A DNA stretch of 64,000 nucleotides from Coptis chinensis (lineage: Eukaryota > Streptophyta > Magnoliopsida > Ranunculales > Ranunculaceae): the NCBI GenBank assembly GCA_015680905.1, contig JADFTS010000104.1:7501-71500 (forward strand), given 5' to 3'. Of this stretch, positions 33,800-45,519 are shown in pieces (position 1 is the first letter of the stretch; each line of letters opens with the position of its first letter). A program made the position numbers and the translations under genes. The notes beneath the pieces were generated by a model. That model was given only the letters and a program-made list of their open reading frames with translations, did not search any database and was not told the DNA's origin.

Positions 33800-35030
33800 T
33801 AAAGTGCACGAGCGTTGGAAGAAATTCGTCAAAAAGAGCGCGAAAAGACTAAGCAAAGCATCATCGGGGCCACGATCTCCAATCTTCTTCCAATCCACTT
33901 CCGTCTTTGGGAATCAATAGATCACAAAGTGGTGGCCAACTCTCGAGCTTCAAGCAAAGGAAATTGAAAACGATCGCGATGCACAAAGCGTTTGAATGAC
34001 GGAAGCGAGCGATTGTGCCCTCACCGAGGAAAGCTCTTCGGGGATGTGGCCATGGAAAAAGATGCACGGCGATTCTGCGACGGGAGGATTTCAGCCCACC
34101 GGATGGTCAAGAAGAGATTGAAGGAGGCGAAGAGGGAGCGATCTTAACCGAGGAAGATCTTTGCGGCTTTGAGAGCAGAATTAAATTCTTTACAGCAACA
34201 AGCAATAATGAATCCACTTGTCTCTTCTATGGGTATCTCACAAGATCATTTCCAAAGCATGGAAAAAGAGTTGGCCAATTTGAACTCTGAGTTGCAGCAA
34301 GTGAAGAACTACAAAGAGCAGAGCAAACGAATATTAGCAGAGGAGCAATCTAGGAATTCGTTGCTTATTGTTGAAAAGCAAGAGTTGGAAGAAAGACTTG
34401 CAGCTTTATCAAAAAAGACCTCAGAAGCTATGGATGAAGCTGCTAACAAGGAACTTTCAAAGGAAGACAAGGATAGATTTGAGAAACAATTGCATGATAT
34501 GGCAATCATGGTTGAGAGACTGGAAAATAGTCGTCAGAAACTTCTGATGGAGATCGACTCACAATCTTCAGAGATAGAGAGGCTTTTTGAGGAAAATTAT
34601 AATATCTCGGCCTCTTATGAAGAAGCAACCGCAGTGGTGGTACAATGGCAGAACCAGGTCAAAGACTGTCTTAGGTAGAATGAAGAACTCCGTGGTTTAC
34701 TGGATAAATCAAGAACTGAAAAGACTAGCATACTACCTATGGGTGCTTATGAAAGGTCGATCAAGATTTTTAAGCCGAGAAAGATCGTGGAAATGTTGCG
34801 AGGTGCTAAAGTTTACACTGGATGAATATTTGTTACTTGAGGGGCAACTTGCAAAAGAACAAAAGTAGAGCGGAGGAACTTTTCTGGCGAGGTCATGAAG
34901 CTTTTACGACAACTCCAACACGATGTTCAAGCATATAATGGCCTTGCACGCATGTATAAACCTGTATTTGAAACATTGAGAGCAGCCTCATGAAAATGAA
35001 GCAGGATGGCTCTGTAACAGTCCAGTGAAT
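33800..35030 (+). pseudogene. Captured 3' part of a coiled-coil protein gene
   Basis: Coding text starts weakly near 33805 (LEEIRQKEREKTK). It becomes clear at about 34160-34675: LRAELNSLQQQAIMNP, MEKELANLNSELQQV, ERLEENYNIS-like and VVQWQNQVKDCLR. It continues with frame changes to AYNGLARMYKP (about 34940) and the probable native C-terminus ESSLMKMKQDGSVTVQ and stop near 35025. The heptad-rich text looks like the stalk of a kinesin- or myosin-like protein, but I do not recognise the parent. No introns are obvious in the clear part. It lies entirely within CACTA-1. Confidence 0.7.
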
Positions 35031-36423
35031 GGTGATAAATTATACTGGTTTTGGCTTCTAGATTTGTCATCGGGGGATCTCCACATCGATTCTGAAATTA
35101 CTTGTAGAACATGTTTTACCTGTAGGATTTTTGTTTTCTTTTGATCATATCTTGAACTAAAAAAAGTAAAAGTGTTACGTCTATAAGTACAACTTTACCT
35201 ATTTTAAATCATAGTCAAATTCCTTTCCTTGCCTTGCGAAAAGCATTTTCCCGATACGACCTGCCCCATCCTAGAATTGAGTAAAACATTTCGCACAAGC
35301 TTAATTATGTAAAAGGGAACCCACAGCTTAAAAATATGAATCCTGAACATAAGAACAAACTCAATTTTTTTTAAAAAAAAAGAAAGAAAAAAAGGAAAAA
35401 AGCAGTAGATGCATCTCTGCAAGATCAAACATTGTAGCAACACCAACTAATTAACGATACTAATGCCACATCTCTCTCACTGATCCAGTATATAGGAGGA
35501 ATGAAGAGAGACGTTGTTTGGGTGTTTTGTCTTCAAATGGGATTCATCGTAGGGCAGTGCTAGGAAGCCTACAAGATCTGTAAATTTCACAGAGATTGAT
35601 AGAAATCTTCAAGAGATAAGACTAAGAGTACATTTCTACGGTAGGAAAAAACCACCATCCAGACCGACAAATACTTTAATGGATTTAGTTTAGGAGGATT
35701 GAAGCTTCCAATCAAACATTGCATAAACAAAACTTTAAGAATAAGTCTGTTAAGAGCGAGAGAATAGTGTAATGGCGGTGAGAGAGAGAGAGGGAGAAAA
35801 CATAATACTGTTGCATTTTTTCAGATGATTTGAACCTCAGACTGAGGTTCTCATTGAAAACAAAAAATTCGAATGCAATAAAAAGTATTTCTACAAATAA
35901 TTTAAACAAGAAAAAAGAAATAAACAAAAAAAAATACTTACTTTTAGATTTCAGAAAACTTTGTTGTAGTAGTAATCAGACTGATCCCTTCTCAAACAAG
36001 TTTAAGCGCAGCGAAGAAGTGAGTGTGCGAGAAACCAACGAGACTAAGAAAAAAAAAGGCGTAACAGTTAGGGTTTGCAATGGAAGGGGAAGAAAGATAA
36101 ATAGGCGTAACCCTAACATCAATCCCTTAATATCCGGTGAGAGGGAAAAACAATTGAGGTGAGCGGGAGAATTTTCATTGGAGAGGGGAACTTGGATTTC
36201 TCTATTGCGGTTTCCATAAGTGAGGACTGAGGAGTTTATTGACCGGTTCAATTCTTAGTGAGGAGTTTATTATTTTGGTATTCTTTTTTTTTTTGTAAAG
36301 TTGTTGACGGTTTTATTGAAAGCCAAAATGGTACAGCATAGCTAGTGCCCAAAAAATTGTGAGAACGTTGACGGTTTATTCTATTGCTAATTTGACTATT
36401 TTAGGAAACACCACCATATTTTC

Positions 36424-36735
36424 TTGACGCTTATGTTATACACGACATAATGTTGCAACAACCGTTATAAAATTATTATATTTTTTTGACGTTTGTGTCA
36501 TACACGACATAATGTTACAACAGCCGTCATAAATTTATTATATTTTCTTGACGTTTGTGTCATACACGACATAATGTTGTACTAACCGTCATAAATTTAT
36601 TATATTTTCTTGACGCTTGTGTCATACACGACATAAAATTGCAATAGCCGTCATAAAAATATTACTAAAACACCTATCTTGACGGTTTTTAACAAAGCCG
36701 TCAAGATAGATAAAAAACAAGCGTCATAATATGTC
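36424..36735. repeat. CACTA-1 right subterminal repeats, 61-62 bp tandem units
   Basis: Four tandem units of 61-62 bp start at TTGACG near 36424, 36486, 36548 and 36609. Each contains CATACACGACATAA and ends with CCGTCATAA. A final GACGG/CCGTC hairpin precedes the tip. Confidence 0.85.
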
Positions 36736-36789
36736 ACTTTTTTAGTAGTGGGCTGCAAGGTAATGCCAAGTATACAAAGTTATTAACTG

Positions 36790-36817
36790 TGAAACTAATG
36801 AGCTATGATCCATTCAA
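36790..36817 (+). repeat. Echo of P450 exon 3 within intron 3
   Basis: This segment matches 31851-31878 at 26 of 28 bases (TGAAACTAATGAGC/TTATGATCC). It lies just after the CACTA-1 right border. Confidence 0.8.
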
Positions 36818-37537
36818 TTTAAGTAAATTAATTAATTAAGATACCATCTATTATAATAAAACAAAATAGATAGACAAAGGGTGGTGGGGATTTCGTTGGG
36901 ATTTGAGTTAGATGGGGACACGTGTGCGGTTAGGATCGTTTTGAAACAGTTTTGACTTTTGAGTAGTCTTCATGTATAAAAATGTTTTAAAAATATGCAC
37001 ATTAAATGACTTGCGAATTGAATAGCCTTAATTCACTGAATGTGCTAATAAAGGGTTGTGATAAACTCATTGTAGGATTCTAACATAAACTCATTATCGA
37101 AAAAAAAAAAAAAAAAAAAATGAAACGGATATTTTATTTACACACTTAAATATTTAATGACTTACCGGGTTTCACTTTAATTTTTTTATTGTGGAGGCGT
37201 TTTTTTATGGGTGAAAAACTGAAAATGCATGTGTGTGTAACCATTTATGTGTATTGACTATTGAGTGTAACCAACTTTGAATAGACCCACGAACTTAAAA
37301 GTTTAAAACTAGCGTTTCCCAGCTAAAACAACATTAAAGGATTCTTTTTGAGTAACGTCAGAATCTAGCAAAAAAAAAAGTCATAAACCATTCCAAAACC
37401 CCGGAATACCGACTCTTCTATCCTGAAAATAAATCACTCTATTTTAGAACAATGATCACTCATATTCCTTCTTCTCTCTGTGGCTTTCTCCTTTTCATCT
37501 GTACCTGATATGATTGTGTTTTTCAGCTAGGTTCTTT

Positions 37538-39900
37538 GCTTGCATTGTGCAGGAACACTTGTCACATGAAGATAGCTTTTCAGGTACAATTGTTTCGTGC
37601 ATGTCTAAGTACGCCCTGGTTTAACTCTCGACTTCAGAAAATGTTCCTTCTAAGTGTTGATTATTCACTTGAATCACATATGTTACAATTTGTAAATTTT
37701 CTTTGTTCTTGGCTAAGCAATTTTTTTAAAAATATATATTTTGATTTAGTTTTTCTTTTCTAATTTGTTGTTTTCTTGACTGAATATGGGATTCGAATTA
37801 TACTTCAAGGTGTGTTTGTTGAAGTGCCTAATAGAAGTATTTATATTCTGATCAGTAATACAAAAAGAACTATTGTTTGTTAAAGTGCCTCAACGAAGTA
37901 ATTTTTTTTTTCTTAACTTAGGTCCAATGACGAACTTGCAGCCGATCAAAACTCGACTTGACCATTAATTGGAAAAGGGTATAAACTCTAATCAAGAAGC
38001 GCATTTCTAATCCTGTTATCTATTTTCCTAGAGCTTTTGTGAGGTTAGATTCATTATTTTATTTATAATTCTTCCTTTCTTTTATTTTTTCAAGAAAAGC
38101 TCTTCATAGTAACCATACACCTAAGTTATCATTTCACCTAAATTAGATGATTACTGAAGCTCTTTTCATATTCATCCAATGTGTATTACCTCTGCCGTGA
38201 ATGTGTGGTTACAAATATTCATGCAATGTATATTTTGCTTTACATCAATTTGGAAAACAATGATGTTACTAATTTTGAGTTTTTTTAGACAACTTAGTCA
38301 ATATATTGATTCAAAGGTCCATTCTCAGCCATGAATGTTTGGTTACAAATAAATCATTTTTGGCTAAATAGTTTGGTTTTTGGTTTTGGCAAGAGTTTGT
38401 TATTGGTTACGCATCCTGTTAATATTGAGAACCATATTACCAACACTTTGCATTGTTACCTTTCAGATTCGAAGGTGCGATCCAACATTTAGGAATGGAA
38501 AATCCAGCTCCTATTGCGAGCCTTTCTGAAGAAGAGCTAGGGGTCTTACATGGTAAAACTTTCTTTGGAAATTTTAAATAATTTATCAATTGGTTGACCT
38601 TACTATCATAAAACAGGGGAAAATGTAAGAGGAAAGTTGTTTTAAAAAAATGCGTCCCGACTGTAGAGTTGAAGTGAAAGACGACAATAAGTGAATTTCG
38701 AAGGCACATGGGGGTGTTGGTTGAAATATAGAAACCAAGTAACGATTGAAACAAAGGAGAAGAGACAATGGATTTCGTGTGTTTATAGTACGTTTTTTCT
38801 TTCGAGAGATTTGCATGGTAGTAATAGTGTTAGTATCTACACTTATGTGATTTTACTATGCAAAACAACTACATTATTGCTCTTATGGTGATTTCCATGG
38901 AAATGGCATGCTTCCCTCTTTTCTTTTTCATTTTCAAATTTACGTTTTTGTAGTTTTGTAAACTATGTTTGAGATTCAAAACTTGATTATACATGAACTT
39001 TTGAGTTGAATATATAGGGGCAACAAAAGGAATTGAATATTGGAAGGAGAGTATTGCAGGAATATGTGTTTCTATGCCTTGCTCAGATAAACAAGGCATG
39101 TTTACTTTTTCATGGGGTTTTCACTTTTTTGTCTTGGTAGAAAAAAAATGATTATTTGGGGTTTTGTATGCATGAGGCTTCTCTACTAACTTTGTTGTAA
39201 TGTTTTTATGCGTTGGTCAAACCGTGGTCCTTTCAATTGCACGGTTTCAACCTTCTCACTTTCAAGTTTCACTACCTTCAGATTCCGATATCACTCCATC
39301 TCTAGCATTCGGTGATACTGTTAGGTCGAGCTGGAATGGCCACAACCTTCTCAATAACACCTTAATTATTCTCAAAATAGTAACTAAAAATTCAAAAAAC
39401 AATCATGTGGGGAGTTCTCATTTCTCAAACTCTGAGAAATGTGGTTAAGAAAGACTTTCCATCGACCAAATTGGTGAACTGTTCACTTTACATAACTGAT
39501 CTAAGCATTCTATCTTTGAGTTTGTCAATCCATTTTTGTGTTGTGCAATTTTGTTTCCCTATCATGTATAGTACTTATGATCCCTTTTGAACGACATTCT
39601 TTTGAAATATTTAAATGTTAGAATTTAATTTATTAAATTGGAATATAGAACTTAAATCGACCAGACTTTTGTTCATTGGTGTTGGTTATTATTATTTTTT
39701 AATTGGCTATCTTCTTATTTATTTATTTTTCTTTACAATTTGATGGTTTGGAATTAAAGATTTTTTGTCAGCTATGTTTGATGCAGAAGAGGTTTGGTTC
39801 AGTGCTCTGAAGTGTCGTCGAAGATGGAAATGAAGGAAGGATGTTCTTATAAGAAGAAGAGCGATCAACCAAGTCCAATAAACACTATGGTAAAAATTGT
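37538..39900 (+). other. Exon-like pieces in the Helitron, parents unknown
   Basis: Splice-bounded open pieces include 37553-37583 (EHLSHEDSFS), about 38468-38552 (GAIQHLGMENPAPIASLSEE), about 39018-39085 (ATKGIEYWKESIAG) and about 39791-39894. Each begins after an AG-type acceptor and most end at a GT. I do not recognise the parent proteins. They are all on the strand of the WRKY piece. Confidence 0.4.
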
Positions 39901-40713
39901 TTTCGTCTTACCTTTTTTTTTTTTTTTTTGAGAAGTTGTTTTTTGTCGTTAGTTCGAGGACTTATGAACATGGTTTGCCTTAAGTGAATATCAAAAGTAT
40001 GTATACTTGTTTAATTAAATGTATATTGTTTGAAGAAATGCCAATATATTGCTAGAAAACAAGCTGTATCCGTGAGTATATTGTTTGAAGAAATGCCAAT
40101 ATATTGCTAGAACACAACTGCATTCGTGAGTATTAAACTCGGGGTATTACATGATTCTAAAGATCGCTACAACATGTTTAGCAAGATTGATGCCAAGACA
40201 CCAAACTATGTATAAATCAAACTATCTTGCGAGTATCAACATGATATTAAGTTTATCTTACAAAATTAATATTATTCTTGATACTTAGTTATCTGTCAGA
40301 GTGGGTAAGTGCTGAACTAATTGATTATCGGAAAAAAAAAAAAAAAAAAAAAGTGCTTAACTAATTGAGTTGTCTGATGGCAATCGGTTACACCAATATT
40401 GAAGTTATTTGAAAACAGTTGAGAATCAGTGGCAAATAATAACTTTTCCTTTTCATTTCCTGCTACATATGCCTTATACTCTATACAAGTGCAAGCCTTT
40501 GCTAAGAGGTACTTACTTGCCAAGTTTGTTATGGTTGTTTGCAAGGATTACGTCATTGCCCTTTTTTTCATTTCATACGGTTGATTTAATATTGTTCTTT
40601 TTATTGATTTTGCTACTGTTTACTATATTCTATAATTTGTTAATGGGTACCAAATCACTCTTTCACAAAGCAAAGTCTCTTAATTGAAGCTGCAATAACT
40701 TCTTCGTTCATAG

Positions 40714-41410
40714 TTGGTGGTGGTACACACCATTATAGTCCTGCCCACACTTTGGAGTTCTGCCCTTAATCTGCTTTGTTTTATTAGATTCACATTGTTT
40801 GCATTTATCAAAAGATGCATATAATAGTATTAATTTAATTTCCCTTTTTTTGTGTGCTACTTTTGTTAATCTTTATCTATGAAGATCTCAACTTTGTTTT
40901 TGTATTGGAGTTTTTCAGAAAGACATATGGAGTGGGGAATGTGAGAAATAAAACTGGTGGTGGTACATACCATTATAGTCCTGCCCACACTTTGGAGTTC
41001 TGCCCTTAATCTGCTTTGTTTTATTAGATTCACATTGTTTGCATTTATCAAAAGATGCATATAATAGTATTGATTTAATTTCCCTTTTTTGTGTGCTACT
41101 TTTGTTAATCTTTATCTATGAAGATCTCGATTTTGTTTTTGTATTGGTAGTTTTTCAGAAAGACATATGGAGTGGGGAATGTGAGAAATAAAGTTGGTGG
41201 TGATACATACCAATATAGTCTTGCCCACACTTTGGAGTTCTGCCCTTAATCTGCTTTGTTTTATTAGATTCACATTGTCTGCATTTATCAAAAGATGCAT
41301 ATAATAGTATTGATTTCCCTTTTTTGTGTGCTACTTTTGTTAATCTTTATCTATGAAGATCTCAATTTTGTTTTTGTATTGGTAGTTTTTCATAAAGACA
41401 CCTGGAGTGG
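40714..41410. repeat. 240-bp tandem repeat, nearly three copies
   Basis: Units start with TGGTGGTGGTACACACCATT-like text at about 40714, 40954 and 41194, exactly 240 bp apart, with few mismatches. The third unit diverges near 41408. It lies within the Helitron and is not coding. Confidence 0.95.
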
Positions 41411-43023
41411 TAGTTTTAAAAAAATAAAGGCCATTAGCCTACGACTGTTTTTCAAAATTTTAAAAGTTGTGTTAGCCTATAGCTAAGTAACAATTTTAAT
41501 ACTTCTGCGAGTGCATGTTTTATAGCCTTGAAGCTCCTCTCCGAGAGTTTTGAGAATTAGGTAAATATATAGTCGATGACAACCCTTGGCTTGGATATTG
41601 TAAGTGACAGTTTGATCGCGTTGATTCTTTTGTAGTCAGATGTAAAATTTGTAGAAAAAAATATTTTTAGTGGGAGAGAAGAAGAGGATCTGTGTTGAAG
41701 AGAGACACGTGTACCACTAGAAAACCCACTCCCCAAAACTTGCGTATCAGTTTAATTTTATTATTCTCATCTTCCATTTTAGCTCCATAGTTTAATTTCT
41801 CAATTACTCCTCCATTAATTTCATTCCCCCGCCTAATCGTCTTCCCCAATCCAAGGTAGCATTTTATCTCCATCTCTCTCGCTGACCAACTCAATTGAAG
41901 AAAAACCACACAATGGAAGCCGCCAATTAGAAAAAGAAATGTTGACTATCCTCCTCATTTTTTTGCGAATCTAAAAGAAATGTTTTTGATTGTTTATTAT
42001 GCCTATATGGTTGAAATTTTGTTATGTTACAAAGGATCAACTTTGAATGCATCTTTTTTTTTAGGTTCTCTCAAGATCAGGTGAGTTCCTATTTTATTTT
42101 CAACGTTAATCTCTCATTCTCTACTTCAATATTTTAATTTCCAATATATTTTCCTATTTTTTGTAACAAGTTCTTCTTTCTTAGAAAAGTCAATTGGATA
42201 TCTCAAGGAGACGACATGAGCAGGTTTCATATGACAGGTTTAATTAATATTCCTGCTGGAAAATATGCGTATCTCATGAATGCTTATTGTTCTAACTAAT
42301 TCCTCATTGTTTTGATTTTCGTTCTATCTCATTTTTATTTTATTTTTATTTTATTTTATTTTTTGGTTAGATTGCAAGTTCATAAAACATTTAATCAACT
42401 CTGGGTTCATTCATGGCATGTAATGGGTGAAAGCTCTTTTTATCCAGCGATCAAAACCAGTTGGGAATACCACCGAAAATCACATATTTTTAGTGTAACC
42501 CTAGAGGAATACCAAAGTTCAACAATTCTGCAATGCTTCTGATAATTGGTAAGGGTTTTGGATATTTACAATACACATACGTTGCCATATTCACTTAGTA
42601 TTCCGCTTCACTTGCAAGTTACAGCTCTATGTAATTCCCTGTGATCTAGCAAAATCCTTAAATATGGTGGGTGCTTCCGCAGAAATTGCTTAATTTGATT
42701 GGTTAATTTCAAAATATTGATTGACCAAGCTTAGAAGAGTAGTGTATTACTTTCGGCAGAAATAGGTATTAGATATATAAATGGTTGTTGCATAACCAGT
42801 ATGTTGCCGCTGATTAGGATATCTATTTTAGAAACACGTCAAACACACAAAATAAAGGAGGTGTTTTGTTAGGGGAGTAGATGGAAGTGTCAAATGTGGA
42901 AGTATAGTAGTGGTAAATGACATTGCTCGAAGAGAAAAGTTTAATTTCATATCATTCATAATATGAGTTTACTACGCTTACGTATGCTTAGTTGCTAACT
43001 GCTATTGTATGTGTTTTATGTAG

Positions 43024-43148
43024 GAAACTAAGAGTGAAGAGATCAATTAAGGTACTAACTATAAGTAACAAGGTTGTTGATATACCACCTTACGAGTATT
43101 CATGGGGAAGTATGGTCAGAAGCCAATCAAGGGCTCTCCACACACTAG
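43024..43148 (+). pseudogene. Captured WRKY transcription-factor exon (group IId-like)
   Basis: A 125-bp piece lies between TTTATGTAG and GTATCT. It reads KLRVKRSIKVLTISNKVVD then IPPYEYSW. After a one-base loss it continues in the next frame as KYGQKPIKGSPH. This is the start of a WRKY domain with the basic run typical of group IId. The piece ends in a split Arg codon at the position of the conserved WRKY-domain intron. The frameshift destroys the heptad, so no DNA-binding protein is expected. Confidence 0.85.
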
Positions 43149-44320
43149 GTATCTCTATTTTAGAAATACATCAATTCTATCGCATTTGAATCCATATTTC
43201 CATGTTTAGTAGCATACCAGCTGAAATGTTATTTTTATTCATTTTTAGTTATGTAGTAGTTGGTCTTTATTTTTCTAATTGGCTCTGAATACGGGAAATC
43301 ATGATGGTTTAACTCAATGTCTAGCAGGATTGACAACTCAATGTACATATCCCTCCTCTCTCTCATTTATTCTTCTTGTTAATGAAATATGAATAGCTTA
43401 ACTTAAGCAGTACCATTTATTGAGAGAAAGAATCAATATATGGGTATTTAAAATAGAGTGGAAAATTATTGGTTTGAATCAATATTCGTTTGAATCACTC
43501 AGGTGCTTTTGTTGAGCTATTTCTTTGATACTTTGTATACTTGATATAAGTTATTAGTTGATTCATGGTTTTTCTGGTCATTGTTGACACCGTTATATCA
43601 ATATGTATTTCCATCAGATTTAAATTTCTAATATATGAGTATTTCTATTGCTTGATATCTAGGTTTTGTGTGAAAAAAAACAACGAAGAATAGCTACACT
43701 ATTAGATTTGTGATTGGTTCAATAATAGTTTTGTTAGGTCATTTGAATTGCAGATGACACAGATAAACTCTTGGTGTTTTTAAGATGAGTTTTTTAGGCC
43801 GTGATTCTGAATTCAGTAGATTCTTCTCTAAGTTGAGTCAGCTCGATTGAGTTTAAAGTTGACCTAACTGCTTGGGTTTTTCATAATGCTATTGTCAAAC
43901 AATCGCTAATGAACTGTTGAGATCATAAATGATTTTGAAGCTCTTCCATGGCAATGTTGGAACTCATTACCTATTTGGAAGACTAGAAGTGATCTATACA
44001 TATTGTGTAGGAAAGCAAAGTTGTTGATTATCTAGCTAACTAGACATGCAATCTTATCAATGACTATGTTCTAGCTTTTTATAAAGAGACAATGTATTTG
44101 CTCTGTTTGTTAAACGCTTTGTTGAATATGGTCCGGGTAGGAGATGAAGCACCTTAAACCGAATGTGTCAAGAATTTTATGTTGTAATTAATGTAATAAG
44201 TATTACTGTTGTAATACCTACTTTCTTCTCAATGCCCATGAAGAGCAAATTAACTTAGAAAAAAAAAATTAGCTTCTATTTTACTCTTTATGACATAAAT
44301 GCGGAAATTTCATAGCCATT

Positions 44321-44347
44321 CGTGCCGAAGGCACGGGTAATACCTAG
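44321..44347 (+). terminator. Helitron 3' hairpin and CTAG end
   Basis: A 6-bp stem with a GAA loop at 44321-44335, then 8 bases and CTAG at 44344-44347. This is the replication-termination signal of Helitrons, not a transcription terminator. Confidence 0.85.
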
Positions 44348-44386
44348 TATAATATAGACTCTAAAGTCTAAACCATGTACGTACAG

Positions 44387-45519
44387 GATCAAAAGAGGGC
44401 TATAAGAATACTCAAGGAGATGGTGAAGGAAAGATTTTACTCCGATAAGAAGCATGGCGATTTTCTTGATGTTGTCATTGAAGAGATGAAGAAAGACGCT
44501 CCCCTTTTCAATGTAGAAAGTGCTGCTTACTTTGTCTTTACAGTTCTTTTTGCCAGCTTTGAGACAGTTTCCTTGGCTATAACTTTAGCAATTAAGTTTC
44601 TTTCAGAACACCCTTCAGTGTTGAAGGATTTAACGGTTCGTGCCGCTCAAATCATCCTCTCACTCTACGCACTCTTTTGTAGTATTTTGATTGATAGTGT
44701 CTTGCTCTAATTTCGTTTTTGGTTTTTGGTTTATTTTAGATGAGCATGAAGAGATTCTCAAGAAGAGGGAAAATGTGGGTTCTCGACTAACGTGGAATGA
44801 ATACAAGTCTATGACATTCACTTCTCACGTTAGTGTAGCAATTTTCACACCTTCATATTCAAATTAATGTAATCCAACACGGCCTGGTTTTAAAAAAAGA
44901 TTCATATTCTTTTTGTATTGCAGATTATTGATGAAACACTTAGGCTCGGCAACATAGTCCCCTTGGTTTTCAGAAGAGCTACAAGAGATACACAAATAGA
45001 CGGTAAGGTTCGAAGCAGCTTATATTTAATCTAAACATCTTGCCTCAAGATACCATCGAGCTCCTAGGGAACACAGTGCAGCACATATGAAATTCAATCA
45101 TAACGAAAAAAAAATAAAAAATAAAATCGATCATAACCAAGTATTCTATAATCGGATCAATTTTCTCATTTCACAGGATATACAATTCCAGCTGGCTGGA
45201 CAATCATGGTTTGCCCTCCAGCCCTTCACCTTAACCCTGAAAAGTATGAGGACACCCTTGCCTTCAACCCATGGCGATGGAAGGTATGTGGCTTATACAT
45301 CTAGCCTTCCTTTATCCAACTACCTTAAGACAGGATTCGTTTGAATTAATTTCTCTGTATTTAATAATCATTATTCCGTACCAAAATACAGGGACAAGGA
45401 TCAAATACAGCTTCTAAGAATTTCATGGCTTTTGGTGGAGGAATGAGATTATGTGCGGGTGCAGAATTTGCAAAGTTGCAAATGTCAGTTGTTCTCCACT
45501 TCTTGGTCACAAAATACAG
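44387..45519 (+). pseudogene. P450 exons 4-8 (I-helix to heme-binding loop)
   Basis: Exon 4 begins DQKRAIRILKEMVKERF and contains the I-helix. Exon 5 reads EHEEILKKREN and LTWNEYKSMTFTSH, but its acceptor (TTTTAG then ATGAGC) lacks the base needed to keep frame. Exon 6 has the K-helix E-x-x-R as ETLRL. Exon 7 carries YTIPAGW, PPALHLNPEKY and FNPWRWK. Exon 8 carries the Cys-pocket. All other junctions keep phase. No last exon (normally W-K-P-I...) is secure; AGGAAAGCTATAAGACC near 45744 could be its degraded start. Confidence 0.85.

Larger units (their letters stand above)
31978..36750. mobile_element. CACTA-1 element with a captured gene fragment
   Basis: The tips are CACTACTAAAAAA at 31978 and TTTTTTAGTAGTG ending at 36750, perfect inverted CACTA ends. 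Subterminal zones at both sides repeat GACGGTT/CCGTCAT words. No transposase is readable, so the element is non-autonomous. CAA precedes the left tip. On the right, GGCTG intervenes and then CAAG continues into the exon-3 donor GTAATG, so the target duplication is probably CAA with five extra bases on the right. Confidence 0.9.
36847..44347 (+). mobile_element. Non-autonomous Helitron with captured exons
   Basis: The 5' tip is TCTATTATAATAAAAC after an A at 36846. The 3' end has the hairpin CGTGCC-GAA-GGCACG (44321-44335), then GGGTAATAC-CTAG ending at 44347, followed by T. Insertion between A and T with 5'-TC and 3' CTRR after a short hairpin is the Helitron signature. No Rep/helicase gene is readable in 7.5 kb. 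Several short splice-bounded pieces lie inside on the plus strand, including a WRKY exon. Confidence 0.85.
31061..45519 (+). pseudogene. CYP87-like cytochrome P450 pseudogene, split by two transposons
   Basis: Eight exons are readable. Exon 1 is 31061-31260, exon 2 31395-31723, exon 3 31829-31977 (interrupted), exon 4 44387-44635, exon 5 about 44741-44829, exon 6 44924-45002, exon 7 45177-45283 and exon 8 45392-45519. The protein would be a membrane-anchored monooxygenase: N-terminal anchor, LPPGSMG hinge, I-helix motif FASFETVS, and heme-binding FGGGMRLCAG with the axial Cys. The wording through exons 1-4 is closest in memory to CYP87, a family acting on triterpenoids and steroids. CACTA sits in exon 3 and a Helitron in intron 3. 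There is a frameshift and a TAG in exon 2, frame loss at exon 5, and no secure final exon. Confidence 0.85.

Noticed and set aside
34015..34290. Plus-strand ORF of 91 codons in CACTA-1
   Set aside because: It is out of frame with the coiled-coil text that continues through this stretch.
39200..39448. ORF of 82 codons in the Helitron
   Set aside because: It has an open frame and some coding flavour, but no splice borders or family pattern, so it was not called a captured exon.
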